Shown here piece after piece: positions 45,048-53,727 of a stretch of DNA of 64,000 bases. Both the position numbers and the translations under genes were made by a program. Under the pieces are notes generated by a model that had not been told where the DNA came from, ran no database searches, and worked only from the letters and a program-made list of their open reading frames with translations. The first letter of the stretch is position 1, and each line of letters starts with the position of its first letter. The stretch comes from an uncultured Saprospiraceae bacterium (GTDB taxonomy: Bacteria; Bacteroidota; Bacteroidia; Chitinophagales; Saprospiraceae): positions 1 to 64,000 of the forward strand of contig CALGLU010000039.1 in the NCBI GenBank assembly GCA_937959275.1, read 5' to 3'.

Positions 45048-48000
45048 ATGACGATCGTACAAAAAACATCTATTCTCTTTCTTTCATTGTGGTTTGCACA
45101 ACCCTTGTCTTCTCAAACTGCGGTGAATCCAGGATCGGTTAGAATAGATGCCACATTCGAAAACATAAGCGTGCTGTATACTATCACTGGTGATATAAAC
45201 TTGAACAGCGCATTGCAAATTAATTATCGTCCCACTGGATCTGGGATGCCCTATCAGCCCGCTGCCATGACCATGCGTGCTCATCCAGGACTCGTCATTG
45301 ACGGCTCTTCGACAAGTAGAAATTATCACGCAGGTAGCATTATGTTCTTAACGCCCAATACAAGCTACGATATACAACTGATCCTGTCAGACCCAAATGA
45401 AGGCGGCACAACGAGCGTCATCACTGCTACAACTAAAGCCATCCCGCAGCCATACCCTACTGCCACCATCAAATATGTCGTCCCGGGAAACGGCGGCGGC
45501 ACAGGCTCATCCGCAAATCCATATCAAGGCATCATCGCCGCCATCGCCACTGCTCAGCCAGGCGATCATTTCATGCTCAGACCAGGTGCATACACGCCAT
45601 TCAGCTTCACAACTAATGGCACAGCCTCCCAACCTATCGTCTTCGAAAGCCAAACGCCTCATACTGCTATTATTGATGGCAATGGCATTCAATCAGGTAT
45701 TATATCTTTAGGTAGCACCACCGTCCCCGTCCAGCATATCATCATTGATGGATTAATCATCACTGATGGCAACATCGGGATCGACGCCCAAAGCACTCAG
45801 TTTGTCACCGTCAGAAATTGCCTGATCTCTAATGTGGGCTTTGGATACTACAATCGGCGAGAGAATAGCCTCGAACAAGATCAATACATCACCAATAATT
45901 ATTTTATCGGTCGTACAGTTTGGCCTCAAAGCGGCATTCCTGGTGAACGTGCCATAGACTTTAGAGGTAATAATAATGTAGCGAGTCATAACTACATCAC
46001 CAATTTTGCAGATGGTGTATCCACAGATGGACCAGCTTATGAGTCATCCTACTCACTAGATATACACAACAATGATATCATGAATACTGTCGATGATGTT
46101 ATCGAAGTAGATGGGACAATTTCAAATTCCAGAATTTATAACAATCGAGGCTTTAATTCGAGAGCAGGTGTCAGTGTCGCGCCGATATATGGTGGACCTG
46201 TTTACATTGTCAGGAATGAAATCTTCAATATTGAAAACTCAGCTTTCAAGATGAATCGAGGGCCTTCAGGGATCATCGTGGCGCATAATACCATCTCCTG
46301 TTATGAAAATGCGATGAGCTCTCCGACTGGCTGGCAGAATACGTTTTTTAGAAACAATGTCATGTTTGCAGGACGCTATTGCTTTGAAGAATATGGGCTT
46401 GTCTCAAATAGCCTGATCGATGACTGGGATTATGGCGCTTACAAATCAACTCGAGGTGGTATGACAAATACAGAAGAATTTAAGTGGGAAAATATCCGCT
46501 ATGCCACCGTGCCCATCCTCCAAGCCAGCGGCGTTCTTGAAGCCAATTGTGTGCAAGTCGAATTTTCAGATTTTAATGACATCTCATTACCTACATCTAT
46601 TACGACATCTTACAACCCATCTGATCGGGACTTTATGCCTGTTGCTGGATCGCCAGCAATCAATTCTGGAGATCAATTAGACAATTTGAATGATCCTTAT
46701 GTGACTGATGGGCAACCCGACAGAGGCGCTTTAGAGTTTGGCATGCCGCTACCCGTCTATGGCCCTGATTTTCCTTTGCCGCAAATACCAACAGTAAACA
46801 CCTTGGCCTACGAGTCTCTCAGAATCGACGCTACCTTCGAACATATAGGCGTCAATGTATCCATTGAAGGCGATGATAATCTCAATAGCACCATGCAATT
46901 ATATTATAAAGTACCTGGATCGAGTAGCTATTTGCCAGCTGCCCAAAGTATGCGAGCGCATCCAGGATTATTAATAGATGGAGCGACATGGGGATTTAAT
47001 TTTCACGCTGCGAGTGCCATGTTCTTGCAGCCAGGGACGACCTACGATCTACAAATTGTATTGACAGATACAGATGGAGGAAGCCAGACGATACAAACGA
47101 CAGCAACGACCAAGTCTATCCCACAGCCATCGTTCACTCGCACTAGATATGTAGAGCCTGGTAATGGTGGTGGCGCTGGCACATCTGCTAATCCTTATTT
47201 AGGATTGCAAGCAGCTGCTGATAGTGCGCTGCCAGGCGATCATTTTATCGTAAGGCCCGGCACCTATCTCCCATTCAGTATTGAAAATAATGGGACAGCT
47301 ACAAATCCGATCAGCTTTATCAGTGCCACTCAACATACCGCTGCGATAGATGGGAATGGCACTTCTGGAGGCATCATTATCATTGGTCGATTTGACAATA
47401 ATCCTACGTCTCATATTATTATAGATGGCTTCCGGATTCGGGATGGCCAATTGGGTATCGATGCACAGCATACACAGTTTGTGACTGTTAGAAATAATAT
47501 TTTCACCAACGTTGACTTTGGTTATGTCAATCGGCGAGAGGACTCTTTGGAGAGCGATCAATATATCACCAACAATCAGATGATCGGCAACACCGCTTGG
47601 CCACAACCGGGTGTCATTCCAGATGAGCGTGCCATTGATATCAGAGGTAACAATAATGTGGTGAGCTGCAATACAATTGAGAATTTTGGTGATGCGATTT
47701 CAACGGATGGACCGAATTATCGCTCCTCTTATTCATTGGATATTCATAATAATGAATTGAAGAATATTGTCGATGATCACATCGAAGTGGATGGCATGGT
47801 ATCGAATAGTCGGATCTATCGTAACAGAGGCTATAATGGAAGAGCAGGTGTGAGTTTGGCGCCAGTGTTTGGCGGGCCAGCTTATGTGATACGCAATGAA
47901 TTTTTCAATATTGGTAACTCAGCTTTTAAAATGAATCGAGGGCCTTCAGGTCTTGTGATCGCCCATAATACAGTTTCGAATCTTGTGAATGCGATGGAAT

Positions 48001-48737
48001 CTCCAGCGGGTTGGCAGAATACAGTGTTTCGGAATAATGTATTGTTTGCGGGGCGGTATTGTTTTGAGGAATATGGCTTGGTGAGTGGGAGTTTGATTGA
48101 CGATTGGGATTATGGTGCATATCAATCGACGCGAGGCGGTGGCACGAATACCGAGTGGTTTAAGTGGGATAATATTCGCTATGCCACGGTGCCAGTCTTG
48201 CAAAGTAGTGGCATACTAGAAGCTAATAGTATTGAGGTCCAGTTTTCTGATTTTGTGAATATTGCATTACCAGCTTCGGCGACGACTATTTACTCGACGA
48301 ATCAGCGAGACTTTAGTCCAACAGCTAACTCTCCCGTCATTAATAGTGGAGATGTGATGGATAATATTAATCGAGTGTTTGTCGTAGATGGTGCACCAGA
48401 TCGGGGCGCTTTAGAATACACAGCGCCTTTACCAAAGTATGGTGCTAATTTTGGAAGCACCTGTAATGACGGCATTAAAAATGGGGACGAAGAATACGTT
48501 GATTGTGGAGGGAGTTGTACACCCTGTGATGCATGTCCATATCCAATTGACTATGTCTTTGAGCAACCTATTCAGCCTCTATTAGATTTAGTGGTCGATA
48601 ATTTTATTAGTTCTAATGGGACAGTAGCCACTTCAAGTGATGTGAGTTTACAGGCAGGTAATCACGTCGAGCTCACGCGGGGATTTGAGGTGATCATGGG
48701 AGCCATCTTTTTAGCAGATATTGAAGCTTGTAATTAA
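45048..48737 (+). CDS. Giant secreted protein with two tandem beta-helix modules
   Basis: The 1229-residue protein has a signal peptide (about 1-24), then two near-identical modules of about 560-580 residues (about 30-570 and 585-1130). Each has a fibronectin-like start (LRIDATFEHIGV type), KYVVPGNGGGTGSSANPYQG, a right-handed parallel beta-helix (NNYFIGRTVWP, RAIDFRGNNNVAS, SYSLDIHNNDI, FKMNRGPSG) and a DRGALEF end. A cysteine-rich linker (CNDGIKNGDEEYVDCGG) and a 3-coathanger-type tail (HVELTRGFEVIMGAIF) follow, the latter shared with 28101-31820. Beta-helix proteins of this style include polysaccharide lyases, but no catalytic residues were confirmed. Type IX export is likely. Confidence 0.75.
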   Translation: MTIVQKTSILFLSLWFAQPLSSQTAVNPGSVRIDATFENISVLYTITGDINLNSALQINYRPTGSGMPYQPAAMTMRAHPGLVIDGSSTSRNYHAGSIMFLTPNTSYDIQLILSDPNEGGTTSVITATTKAIPQPYPTATIKYVVPGNGGGTGSSANPYQGIIAAIATAQPGDHFMLRPGAYTPFSFTTNGTASQPIVFESQTPHTAIIDGNGIQSGIISLGSTTVPVQHIIIDGLIITDGNIGIDAQSTQFVTVRNCLISNVGFGYYNRRENSLEQDQYITNNYFIGRTVWPQSGIPGERAIDFRGNNNVASHNYITNFADGVSTDGPAYESSYSLDIHNNDIMNTVDDVIEVDGTISNSRIYNNRGFNSRAGVSVAPIYGGPVYIVRNEIFNIENSAFKMNRGPSGIIVAHNTISCYENAMSSPTGWQNTFFRNNVMFAGRYCFEEYGLVSNSLIDDWDYGAYKSTRGGMTNTEEFKWENIRYATVPILQASGVLEANCVQVEFSDFNDISLPTSITTSYNPSDRDFMPVAGSPAINSGDQLDNLNDPYVTDGQPDRGALEFGMPLPVYGPDFPLPQIPTVNTLAYESLRIDATFEHIGVNVSIEGDDNLNSTMQLYYKVPGSSSYLPAAQSMRAHPGLLIDGATWGFNFHAASAMFLQPGTTYDLQIVLTDTDGGSQTIQTTATTKSIPQPSFTRTRYVEPGNGGGAGTSANPYLGLQAAADSALPGDHFIVRPGTYLPFSIENNGTATNPISFISATQHTAAIDGNGTSGGIIIIGRFDNNPTSHIIIDGFRIRDGQLGIDAQHTQFVTVRNNIFTNVDFGYVNRREDSLESDQYITNNQMIGNTAWPQPGVIPDERAIDIRGNNNVVSCNTIENFGDAISTDGPNYRSSYSLDIHNNELKNIVDDHIEVDGMVSNSRIYRNRGYNGRAGVSLAPVFGGPAYVIRNEFFNIGNSAFKMNRGPSGLVIAHNTVSNLVNAMESPAGWQNTVFRNNVLFAGRYCFEEYGLVSGSLIDDWDYGAYQSTRGGGTNTEWFKWDNIRYATVPVLQSSGILEANSIEVQFSDFVNIALPASATTIYSTNQRDFSPTANSPVINSGDVMDNINRVFVVDGAPDRGALEYTAPLPKYGANFGSTCNDGIKNGDEEYVDCGGSCTPCDACPYPIDYVFEQPIQPLLDLVVDNFISSNGTVATSSDVSLQAGNHVELTRGFEVIMGAIFLADIEACN

Positions 48738-48758
48738 GCTTCGTTGACAGATACATTG

Positions 48759-48805
48759 ATAAACCGTTTAGTTGTAGACTTGATCAGCTCAGCTAAACGG
48801 TTTAT
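48759..48805 (+). terminator. Rho-independent terminator
   Basis: ATAAACCGTTTAG (48759-48771) and CTAAACGGTTTAT (48793-48805) form a 13-bp stem, followed by TGTTTTTATAG. It lies 20 bp after the beta-helix gene. The rest of 48806-49035 holds nothing notable. Confidence 0.85.
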
Positions 48806-49035
48806 TGTTTTTATAGCTTTTGGGTATCAATTTCGACTAGGTAAGTGAAGCCCTTTGGGCTAATTAGCTAGTACTTCCCAAAGAAAGTAATTGTAATAAT
48901 TTTAAACGTGCAATTTCTAATATACACCTTTTAAGACGTTTTAATTAAGTTAAACTTTGAGTTGGTATAATTAACTATTGAAAGAAAATTACTACCTCCT
49001 ATTGTTTGCTGACATCACTCATGAGTAAACAGATT

Positions 49036-49938
49036 TTAGTCCAATTTCAAATAGTTCCGCCAGTTATGCTGCTCTTTAAATCCAAGTACTTCACGAATTT
49101 TACGATTTGAAAATAATGCTTCGTGCTCTCCTAATTCACGAGTGATTGGCACACCTGGAAAAAACTGTTCAGCTAATTCTCTACTGGGAATAACTGCTCC
49201 ATTATCATCATTTCCAGCATTAAAAACCTGATACCCAAGACCGTCATTTTTCAAACATAAATCTACGATCTGTCCCAGATCACGAGCATCAATATAACAA
49301 AAGGCATTCCTACGTCGCACTTCAGGATTTTCAAAATAGCTAGGAAACAATTCAACATATTCATGAGGCTCAATCACATTACCAATGCGAAGTGCATAGA
49401 TGTCAAAGCCTGATCTTCGCTGGAAGCTTCGGGCTGTTCTTTCATTTACGACTTTCGATAATCCATAGCTGTCCATAGGATCAACATCATAATCCTCTTC
49501 TAATGGCAGTTCATGAGGGTTAGTTTTTCCATCCGAAAAACAAATACCATAGGTTGTCTCTGACGATGCAATAATAATTTTTTGAATGCCTAATTTAACT
49601 GCCGCTTCAATAACATTGTAAGTCCCTATCGTGTTCACACGAAAGGTTTCATTATCAGGCTTGAGCAAGATTCTAGGTACTGCAGCAAAATGTACAACCG
49701 CATCAAATCGAGGCACGCCATTCCCTGGTTCTAACTCATCAAATCCAGCATATGAACTCATCGCATTAAACATTTGGCCCGAATCAGTAATATCAGCTGT
49801 CAGATTATCTACGCCTGGATACTCCAAAGGCACCAGATCTACATTCATCACTCGATGTCCTTGATTAAGAAGATAGGGTATCACATGCCTCCCTGCTTTT
49901 CCCGAACCACCTGTAAAAAATATTCTCTTTTTTGTCAT
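49036..49938 (-). CDS. NAD-dependent epimerase/dehydratase (extended SDR)
   Basis: The 300-residue protein has the Rossmann motif TGGSGKAGRH, an acidic residue in MNVDLVPLE, HFAAVPRI, the serine region IIIASSETTYG and the catalytic YGLSK. DARDLGQIVDLCLKN and QVFNAGNDDNG are typical of UDP-sugar and uronate-dehydrogenase-like SDRs. The substrate is not certain. Its ATG overlaps the end of the HEAT-like gene by 4 bp. It is a different subfamily from the SDR at 5330-6310. Confidence 0.85.
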   Translation of the reverse strand: MTKKRIFFTGGSGKAGRHVIPYLLNQGHRVMNVDLVPLEYPGVDNLTADITDSGQMFNAMSSYAGFDELEPGNGVPRFDAVVHFAAVPRILLKPDNETFRVNTIGTYNVIEAAVKLGIQKIIIASSETTYGICFSDGKTNPHELPLEEDYDVDPMDSYGLSKVVNERTARSFQRRSGFDIYALRIGNVIEPHEYVELFPSYFENPEVRRRNAFCYIDARDLGQIVDLCLKNDGLGYQVFNAGNDDNGAVIPSRELAEQFFPGVPITRELGEHEALFSNRKIREVLGFKEQHNWRNYLKLD

Positions 49939-50390
49939 GTCATCTGTTTTAAATTACTCAGAAGTGTTCTTTTGATCCCTTCCGACAAGGACTCAAAATA
50001 GTGATCTTCTGAAAGTAAACTTAATTCATTTTGCAAATCAGGATATTTTTTGCAGACCTTTAATATATATTTGAACGCCTTAAATCGAACTGAAGGTATT
50101 TTTTTCAAATCGCACCATAACTCTACACAGACATCAAAGAGCAAAGTTTCTTCCATTTCCGACAAGTCAAAGATTCGCAATACATTAATCAATTCGCGTT
50201 GCTGACCATCAATAACTTTTGGGATGACGTCGATAATTTTTGCTATCATTGGCATCACTCGACTATCATTTATTGTCATACATTTTGATAATATCCAAGC
50301 CGCTCTTGCAGAATGCGGTGGCTGATTCGAAAGCGCAAGTTGAAGGAGCTCATCAAATCGTTCGGGATGAAATTCGATATGAGCCACCAA
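49935..50390 (-). CDS. HEAT-like alpha-helical protein, unknown function
   Basis: The protein of about 151 residues is entirely helical, with repeated helix pairs (AARAAWILSKCM, RELINVLRIFDL, SVRFKAFKYILKVC) like HEAT/armadillo adaptor proteins. The start is uncertain: TTG at 50390 or GTG at 50387 are the only standard codons, yet the frame stays open upstream to a TAA at 50453-50451 and would encode a plausible extra helix (DISSLETILSELQKEE). A rare ATT (50435) or ATA start is possible. It lies between the DUF3667 gene and the SDR in one minus-strand unit. Confidence 0.6.
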   Translation of the reverse strand: MVAHIEFHPERFDELLQLALSNQPPHSARAAWILSKCMTINDSRVMPMIAKIIDVIPKVIDGQQRELINVLRIFDLSEMEETLLFDVCVELWCDLKKIPSVRFKAFKYILKVCKKYPDLQNELSLLSEDHYFESLSEGIKRTLLSNLKQMT

Positions 50391-50446
50391 CTCTTCCTTT
50401 TGTAATTCTGATAATATGGTTTCTAAAGAAGAAATATCTATTCTAT

Positions 50447-51193
50447 TTACTTACTAATTTCTGAAATTGCAATTAAGCCAATTAATAGTACAGCACTGAA
50501 AATTAAATACAAACCATATGTCAATATTGTACGAAGGATATTTGCCATTCGATTGCGACTTTTGAAAATTTGACCAAACACCCAAGCAGAATATATGAAA
50601 GCAATTAAAACAGGCAGTAACTCTAAAATATCATAATCCATAAAGCTCTTTAAAAGTGCGAAGAGCGAATAAAAAATTGCCTTTTGACCAGTTAAATAGG
50701 AATTTAAGACGAGGTGTTCAATGAAATTTAATCCAAAACCTCTGAAGCTCAAATAAGATGCGAAAGAAAAGACTGGAAGTAGGAGTAAGGTGGTGTAGGC
50801 AAAATTTTTCGAAAACCAAATCACTCCAGGCGGCAATTCCATCTCATCTTCAGAATTTAAAGCGCCATTATGGAATCCTGTTATCACTTCATCCATCCAA
50901 GTGTTTTGACCTGTTATTTGAGAAATAAGAAAATAGATTGTGGATACGGTCAGGACATAGGTAATTGGCTTAAAATGTCTTTTCCTTTTACCTTCTAGAT
51001 ATTCCTTGATGCTTGTTCCAGGCCTTGTGGACATTTCTAGTAAAGTGTAAAAAAAACCTTTATTTACTTGGAATACGCTAGATGAAAAGTCTTTTGCTAA
51101 ATTGGACATCGTTATTTTGCCCACATTAGAATGTTGACCGCATTGACTGCAATATCTACCTTCAACTATTTCTCCGCAATTTTTACAGTTCAT
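50447..51193 (-). CDS. DUF3667 membrane protein with N-terminal zinc ribbon
   Basis: The 248-residue protein begins with a zinc ribbon (CKNCGEIVEGRYCSQCGQ; Cys3, 6, 15, 18), then LAKDFSSSVFQVNKGFFYTL and RPGTSIKEYLEGKRKRHFKPI, the DUF3667 signature, and four or five membrane helices. DUF3667 proteins are common in Bacteroidota and of unknown function. Its end overlaps the possible extended start of the HEAT-like gene, so they are probably co-transcribed. The 250 bases upstream show no other feature. Confidence 0.88.
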   Translation of the reverse strand: MNCKNCGEIVEGRYCSQCGQHSNVGKITMSNLAKDFSSSVFQVNKGFFYTLLEMSTRPGTSIKEYLEGKRKRHFKPITYVLTVSTIYFLISQITGQNTWMDEVITGFHNGALNSEDEMELPPGVIWFSKNFAYTTLLLLPVFSFASYLSFRGFGLNFIEHLVLNSYLTGQKAIFYSLFALLKSFMDYDILELLPVLIAFIYSAWVFGQIFKSRNRMANILRTILTYGLYLIFSAVLLIGLIAISEISK

Positions 51194-51442
51194 TTTAATT
51201 CGGCATAACGACCAAGTGATCGGGCTAAATCTCTATAATGTTTAGCCTCAGCTACAAAAATGAACAATTTATTTTAATCTTAACGAGAGGGTTTGCTATT
51301 GTTTTTTTCTCCAACTATTGTTTTAGGTGTTTTCACAGACTCACAACACAAATATATTTCTGAGACAATATAGTTTTAAAAGAATCCAAGCTTCTTGACT
51401 CAAACCGTGGAATCGTTATTTGAAGGACAGCATGACAACTGC

Positions 51443-52297
51443 TTAGTCCAAGTTTTTCAACAAGGTGTCAGCAGCTAACTTGCCTAAATTATTAGACGCT
51501 AAGGGGCTTGCTCCAGTGATCAGCTTTCTATCTAAACAAACGCTGTCATCAGATTTGGTATTCATCAACTTAGATCCTAAATTCTTCAATTTTTCACTTA
51601 GTCCAAATGGCATATATCCTGGCAAATAACCAATCATTGGAGTTTTTTTATCAACAGCATCGGGGAAGACTGTCATTTCATAGCCGTCGTATAAATAGCT
51701 TCGATTATTTAATGTGGTCGCTAGCAGGGCACCTGGTCCATGACAAAGCGTTATGGTGTACAGACCTTCTTCATGTGCCCAGTGCAATGTCTTCCCTACA
51801 TTTTTATCCTCAGGAATACCAAGCATAGCTCCATGTCCTCCAGGCACAAAAACAGCTGCGTAAGAAGATGAATCTGAAAACGAATTCTCAATAAAGTCTT
51901 CAAGCTTTTTTGGTTTCTGTAAGCTTGGTTTTAATTCATTGTAGATGGATTTGACATGCTCATCTTCGTTTGGGAAAGCCCACATTTCAAGTACCGCCGG
52001 TTTTCCTGTTGGCGTCACGATTTCAAATTCAAATCCTGCATTTCGAAGATGCAGCATAGGGACCAAGGCCTCCACTGGATGATTACCAGTAGAAAACAAT
52101 TTGCCATTCTGCATTTTCATATTTTTCTGCTCCGTGAAAATGACCAATATTTTAGATCTCTCACCTCTGTATTTCTGATATGAAATATTTTCAAAATCCG
52201 TTTTAGCAGTAGTCGCTAGTTTCAATGCAACTTTTGATGGACTATAAGAGCCGTCCAATTCCAATTTTGGAGCTAAGCCCAATAATTTTTTTAACAT
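51443..52297 (-). CDS. hchA: DJ-1/PfpI protein of the HchA (Hsp31) type: glyoxalase III/chaperone
   Basis: The 284-residue protein matches Hsp31 in length and architecture. The catalytic set is Cys185-His186 in TITLCHGPGALL and Asp213 in VFPDAVDK, with Glu76 near HPVEALVPM; FVPGGHGAMLG and the YLPGYMPFGL region are typical. Hsp31 converts methylglyoxal to lactate without glutathione and acts as a holding chaperone in the cytoplasm. It begins 5 bp after the nitroreductase gene, so the two are co-transcribed, consistent with defence against reactive electrophiles. Confidence 0.9.
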   Translation of the reverse strand: MLKKLLGLAPKLELDGSYSPSKVALKLATTAKTDFENISYQKYRGERSKILVIFTEQKNMKMQNGKLFSTGNHPVEALVPMLHLRNAGFEFEIVTPTGKPAVLEMWAFPNEDEHVKSIYNELKPSLQKPKKLEDFIENSFSDSSSYAAVFVPGGHGAMLGIPEDKNVGKTLHWAHEEGLYTITLCHGPGALLATTLNNRSYLYDGYEMTVFPDAVDKKTPMIGYLPGYMPFGLSEKLKNLGSKLMNTKSDDSVCLDRKLITGASPLASNNLGKLAADTLLKNLD

Positions 52298-52302
52298 CGT
52301 AA

Positions 52303-52935
52303 TTATTTTAAAGTTGTTACTAATTCATTCATCGGCTTTCGCACTTTAACTAAGTCCACTAACCAATCCTTATCGGCATCTCTATAGCCAATCGGGAGAA
52401 TGACGGTGCTACGGAGGTTCTTCTCTGTCAGTCCTAATATCTTGTCTAAGGCAGCAGGATCAAATCCTTCCATAGGTGTACTATCAAGACCTTCATATAC
52501 AGCTTGGGTCATGGCGGCCATAAGGGCAATGTAACATTGGCGGGCAGCATGTGCAAAACTCACACTAGGATCTCGTTGAGGGTAGCTATTTAAGAGCATC
52601 TGACGATAGTTTTCCCAACCTTCATTTTTAAACCCTCGAATCTCATTCGTGAGATCAAACATATGATTAATACGATCTGCTGTGTAATGGTCCCATGCTG
52701 CAAAGACGAGAAGGTGAGAGCAATCAGTGACTGGCGATTGATTCCATGCTATTTCTTTGATTTGGGATTTGAGATCTGGATTTGTGATGACAAAGACCTC
52801 AAAAGGCTGGAGACCACTTGACGTAGGCGCTAGTCTGACGGCTTCAAGAATGTTATCTATTTTTTCTTGTGGTACGACTTTACCATTCATTGCTTTGGCA
52901 GCGTATCGTTCGTTTAATTTCTGTATAAAACTCAT
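52303..52935 (-). CDS. NAD(P)H nitroreductase (NfsB-like)
   Basis: The 210-residue FMN enzyme has the opening RYAAKAMNGKVVPQEKIDNIL, then EAVRLAPTSSGLQPFEVFVI (FMN contact), the QCYIALMAAMTQAVYEGLDSTPMEGFDP lid and LRSTVILPIGYRD. Oxygen-insensitive nitroreductases of this group reduce nitroaromatics, quinones and flavins. It heads the two-gene unit with hchA and is preceded, on the same strand, by a Crp-family regulator gene 150 bp upstream. Confidence 0.92.
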   Translation of the reverse strand: MSFIQKLNERYAAKAMNGKVVPQEKIDNILEAVRLAPTSSGLQPFEVFVITNPDLKSQIKEIAWNQSPVTDCSHLLVFAAWDHYTADRINHMFDLTNEIRGFKNEGWENYRQMLLNSYPQRDPSVSFAHAARQCYIALMAAMTQAVYEGLDSTPMEGFDPAALDKILGLTEKNLRSTVILPIGYRDADKDWLVDLVKVRKPMNELVTTLK

Positions 52936-53085
52936 AGCACTTTCTTTATTTAAAAGACCGCAAACATAGAGTTTTATCAGCTTCTAAAAATTGATCTATG
53001 GTAATAAATATGAGCTCTTTATTCAAGACATCAAGGTATAGTGGTGAGACAGTAGAGTAGAGGTGAGACAGTTACCGAGAGATGC

Positions 53086-53667
53086 CTATGTCGACGAAAT
53101 CTCTTTACGAATTCTACTCAGACTTTCAGTCGTAATACCTAAATAGGAAGCGATGTGATAGTTTTTTACATCATTGGCAATGCTAGGATATGCAGTCACA
53201 AAATTGATGTATCGGTCTTTAGCTGACAAGGTTAGATTTTCTAGAATTCGATTTTGAAAACTGGCAAATGCCATTTCCATTTTTCTGATATGAAAATGTC
53301 CAACTTTAGGAATGTCTCGATACAGCTTATCAAACTCGGATTTCGAAATACTATACAGTGTTGCTTCCTTAATGCACTCTATATAAGCTACTGCTGGTAT
53401 TTTCTTCATGCCGAACAAAGCTATATAATCACTAATCCACCAACCCTTCACTGCAAACTGTAAGATATGTTCTTTACCATCCATATCAATAAAGTAACTT
53501 CTCAGGCAGCCCTCATGCACATAGAAGATATCGTCTACTTCCTCATCAGCCTTTAAGAGAAACTCTCCTTTATTAAGACTAAACTGTTTTAATTTTCTGT
53601 AAAGTAAATTGGATTCATCTTCACTAAATGTATTGTTTGGAAATATTTCTTCTAGTATTGAAATCAC
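53086..53667 (-). CDS. Crp/Fnr-family transcriptional regulator
   Basis: The 193-residue protein has a cyclic-nucleotide-binding-type beta-barrel (about 15-125, EEVDDIFYVHEGCLRSYFI) and a short C-terminal HTH (about 150-190, NYHIASYLGITTESLSRIRKEI). The cAMP-binding RxS motif is not obvious, so the ligand may differ. It starts with GTG at 53667; no in-frame ATG lies upstream. It sits just upstream of the nitroreductase-hchA unit and probably regulates it, as such Crp genes often do beside nitroreductases in Bacteroidota. Confidence 0.88.
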   Translation of the reverse strand: MISILEEIFPNNTFSEDESNLLYRKLKQFSLNKGEFLLKADEEVDDIFYVHEGCLRSYFIDMDGKEHILQFAVKGWWISDYIALFGMKKIPAVAYIECIKEATLYSISKSEFDKLYRDIPKVGHFHIRKMEMAFASFQNRILENLTLSAKDRYINFVTAYPSIANDVKNYHIASYLGITTESLSRIRKEISST

Positions 53668-53727
53668 GTATTTGACTTTTTTGTTCTTCAGTTAAAGGCT
53701 ATTGATTAATATTTCATAACTCAAAAT

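Noticed and set aside
45048-48737. Assignment to a specific polysaccharide lyase family
   Set aside because: The beta-helix is clear but no catalytic residues of a particular family could be placed.
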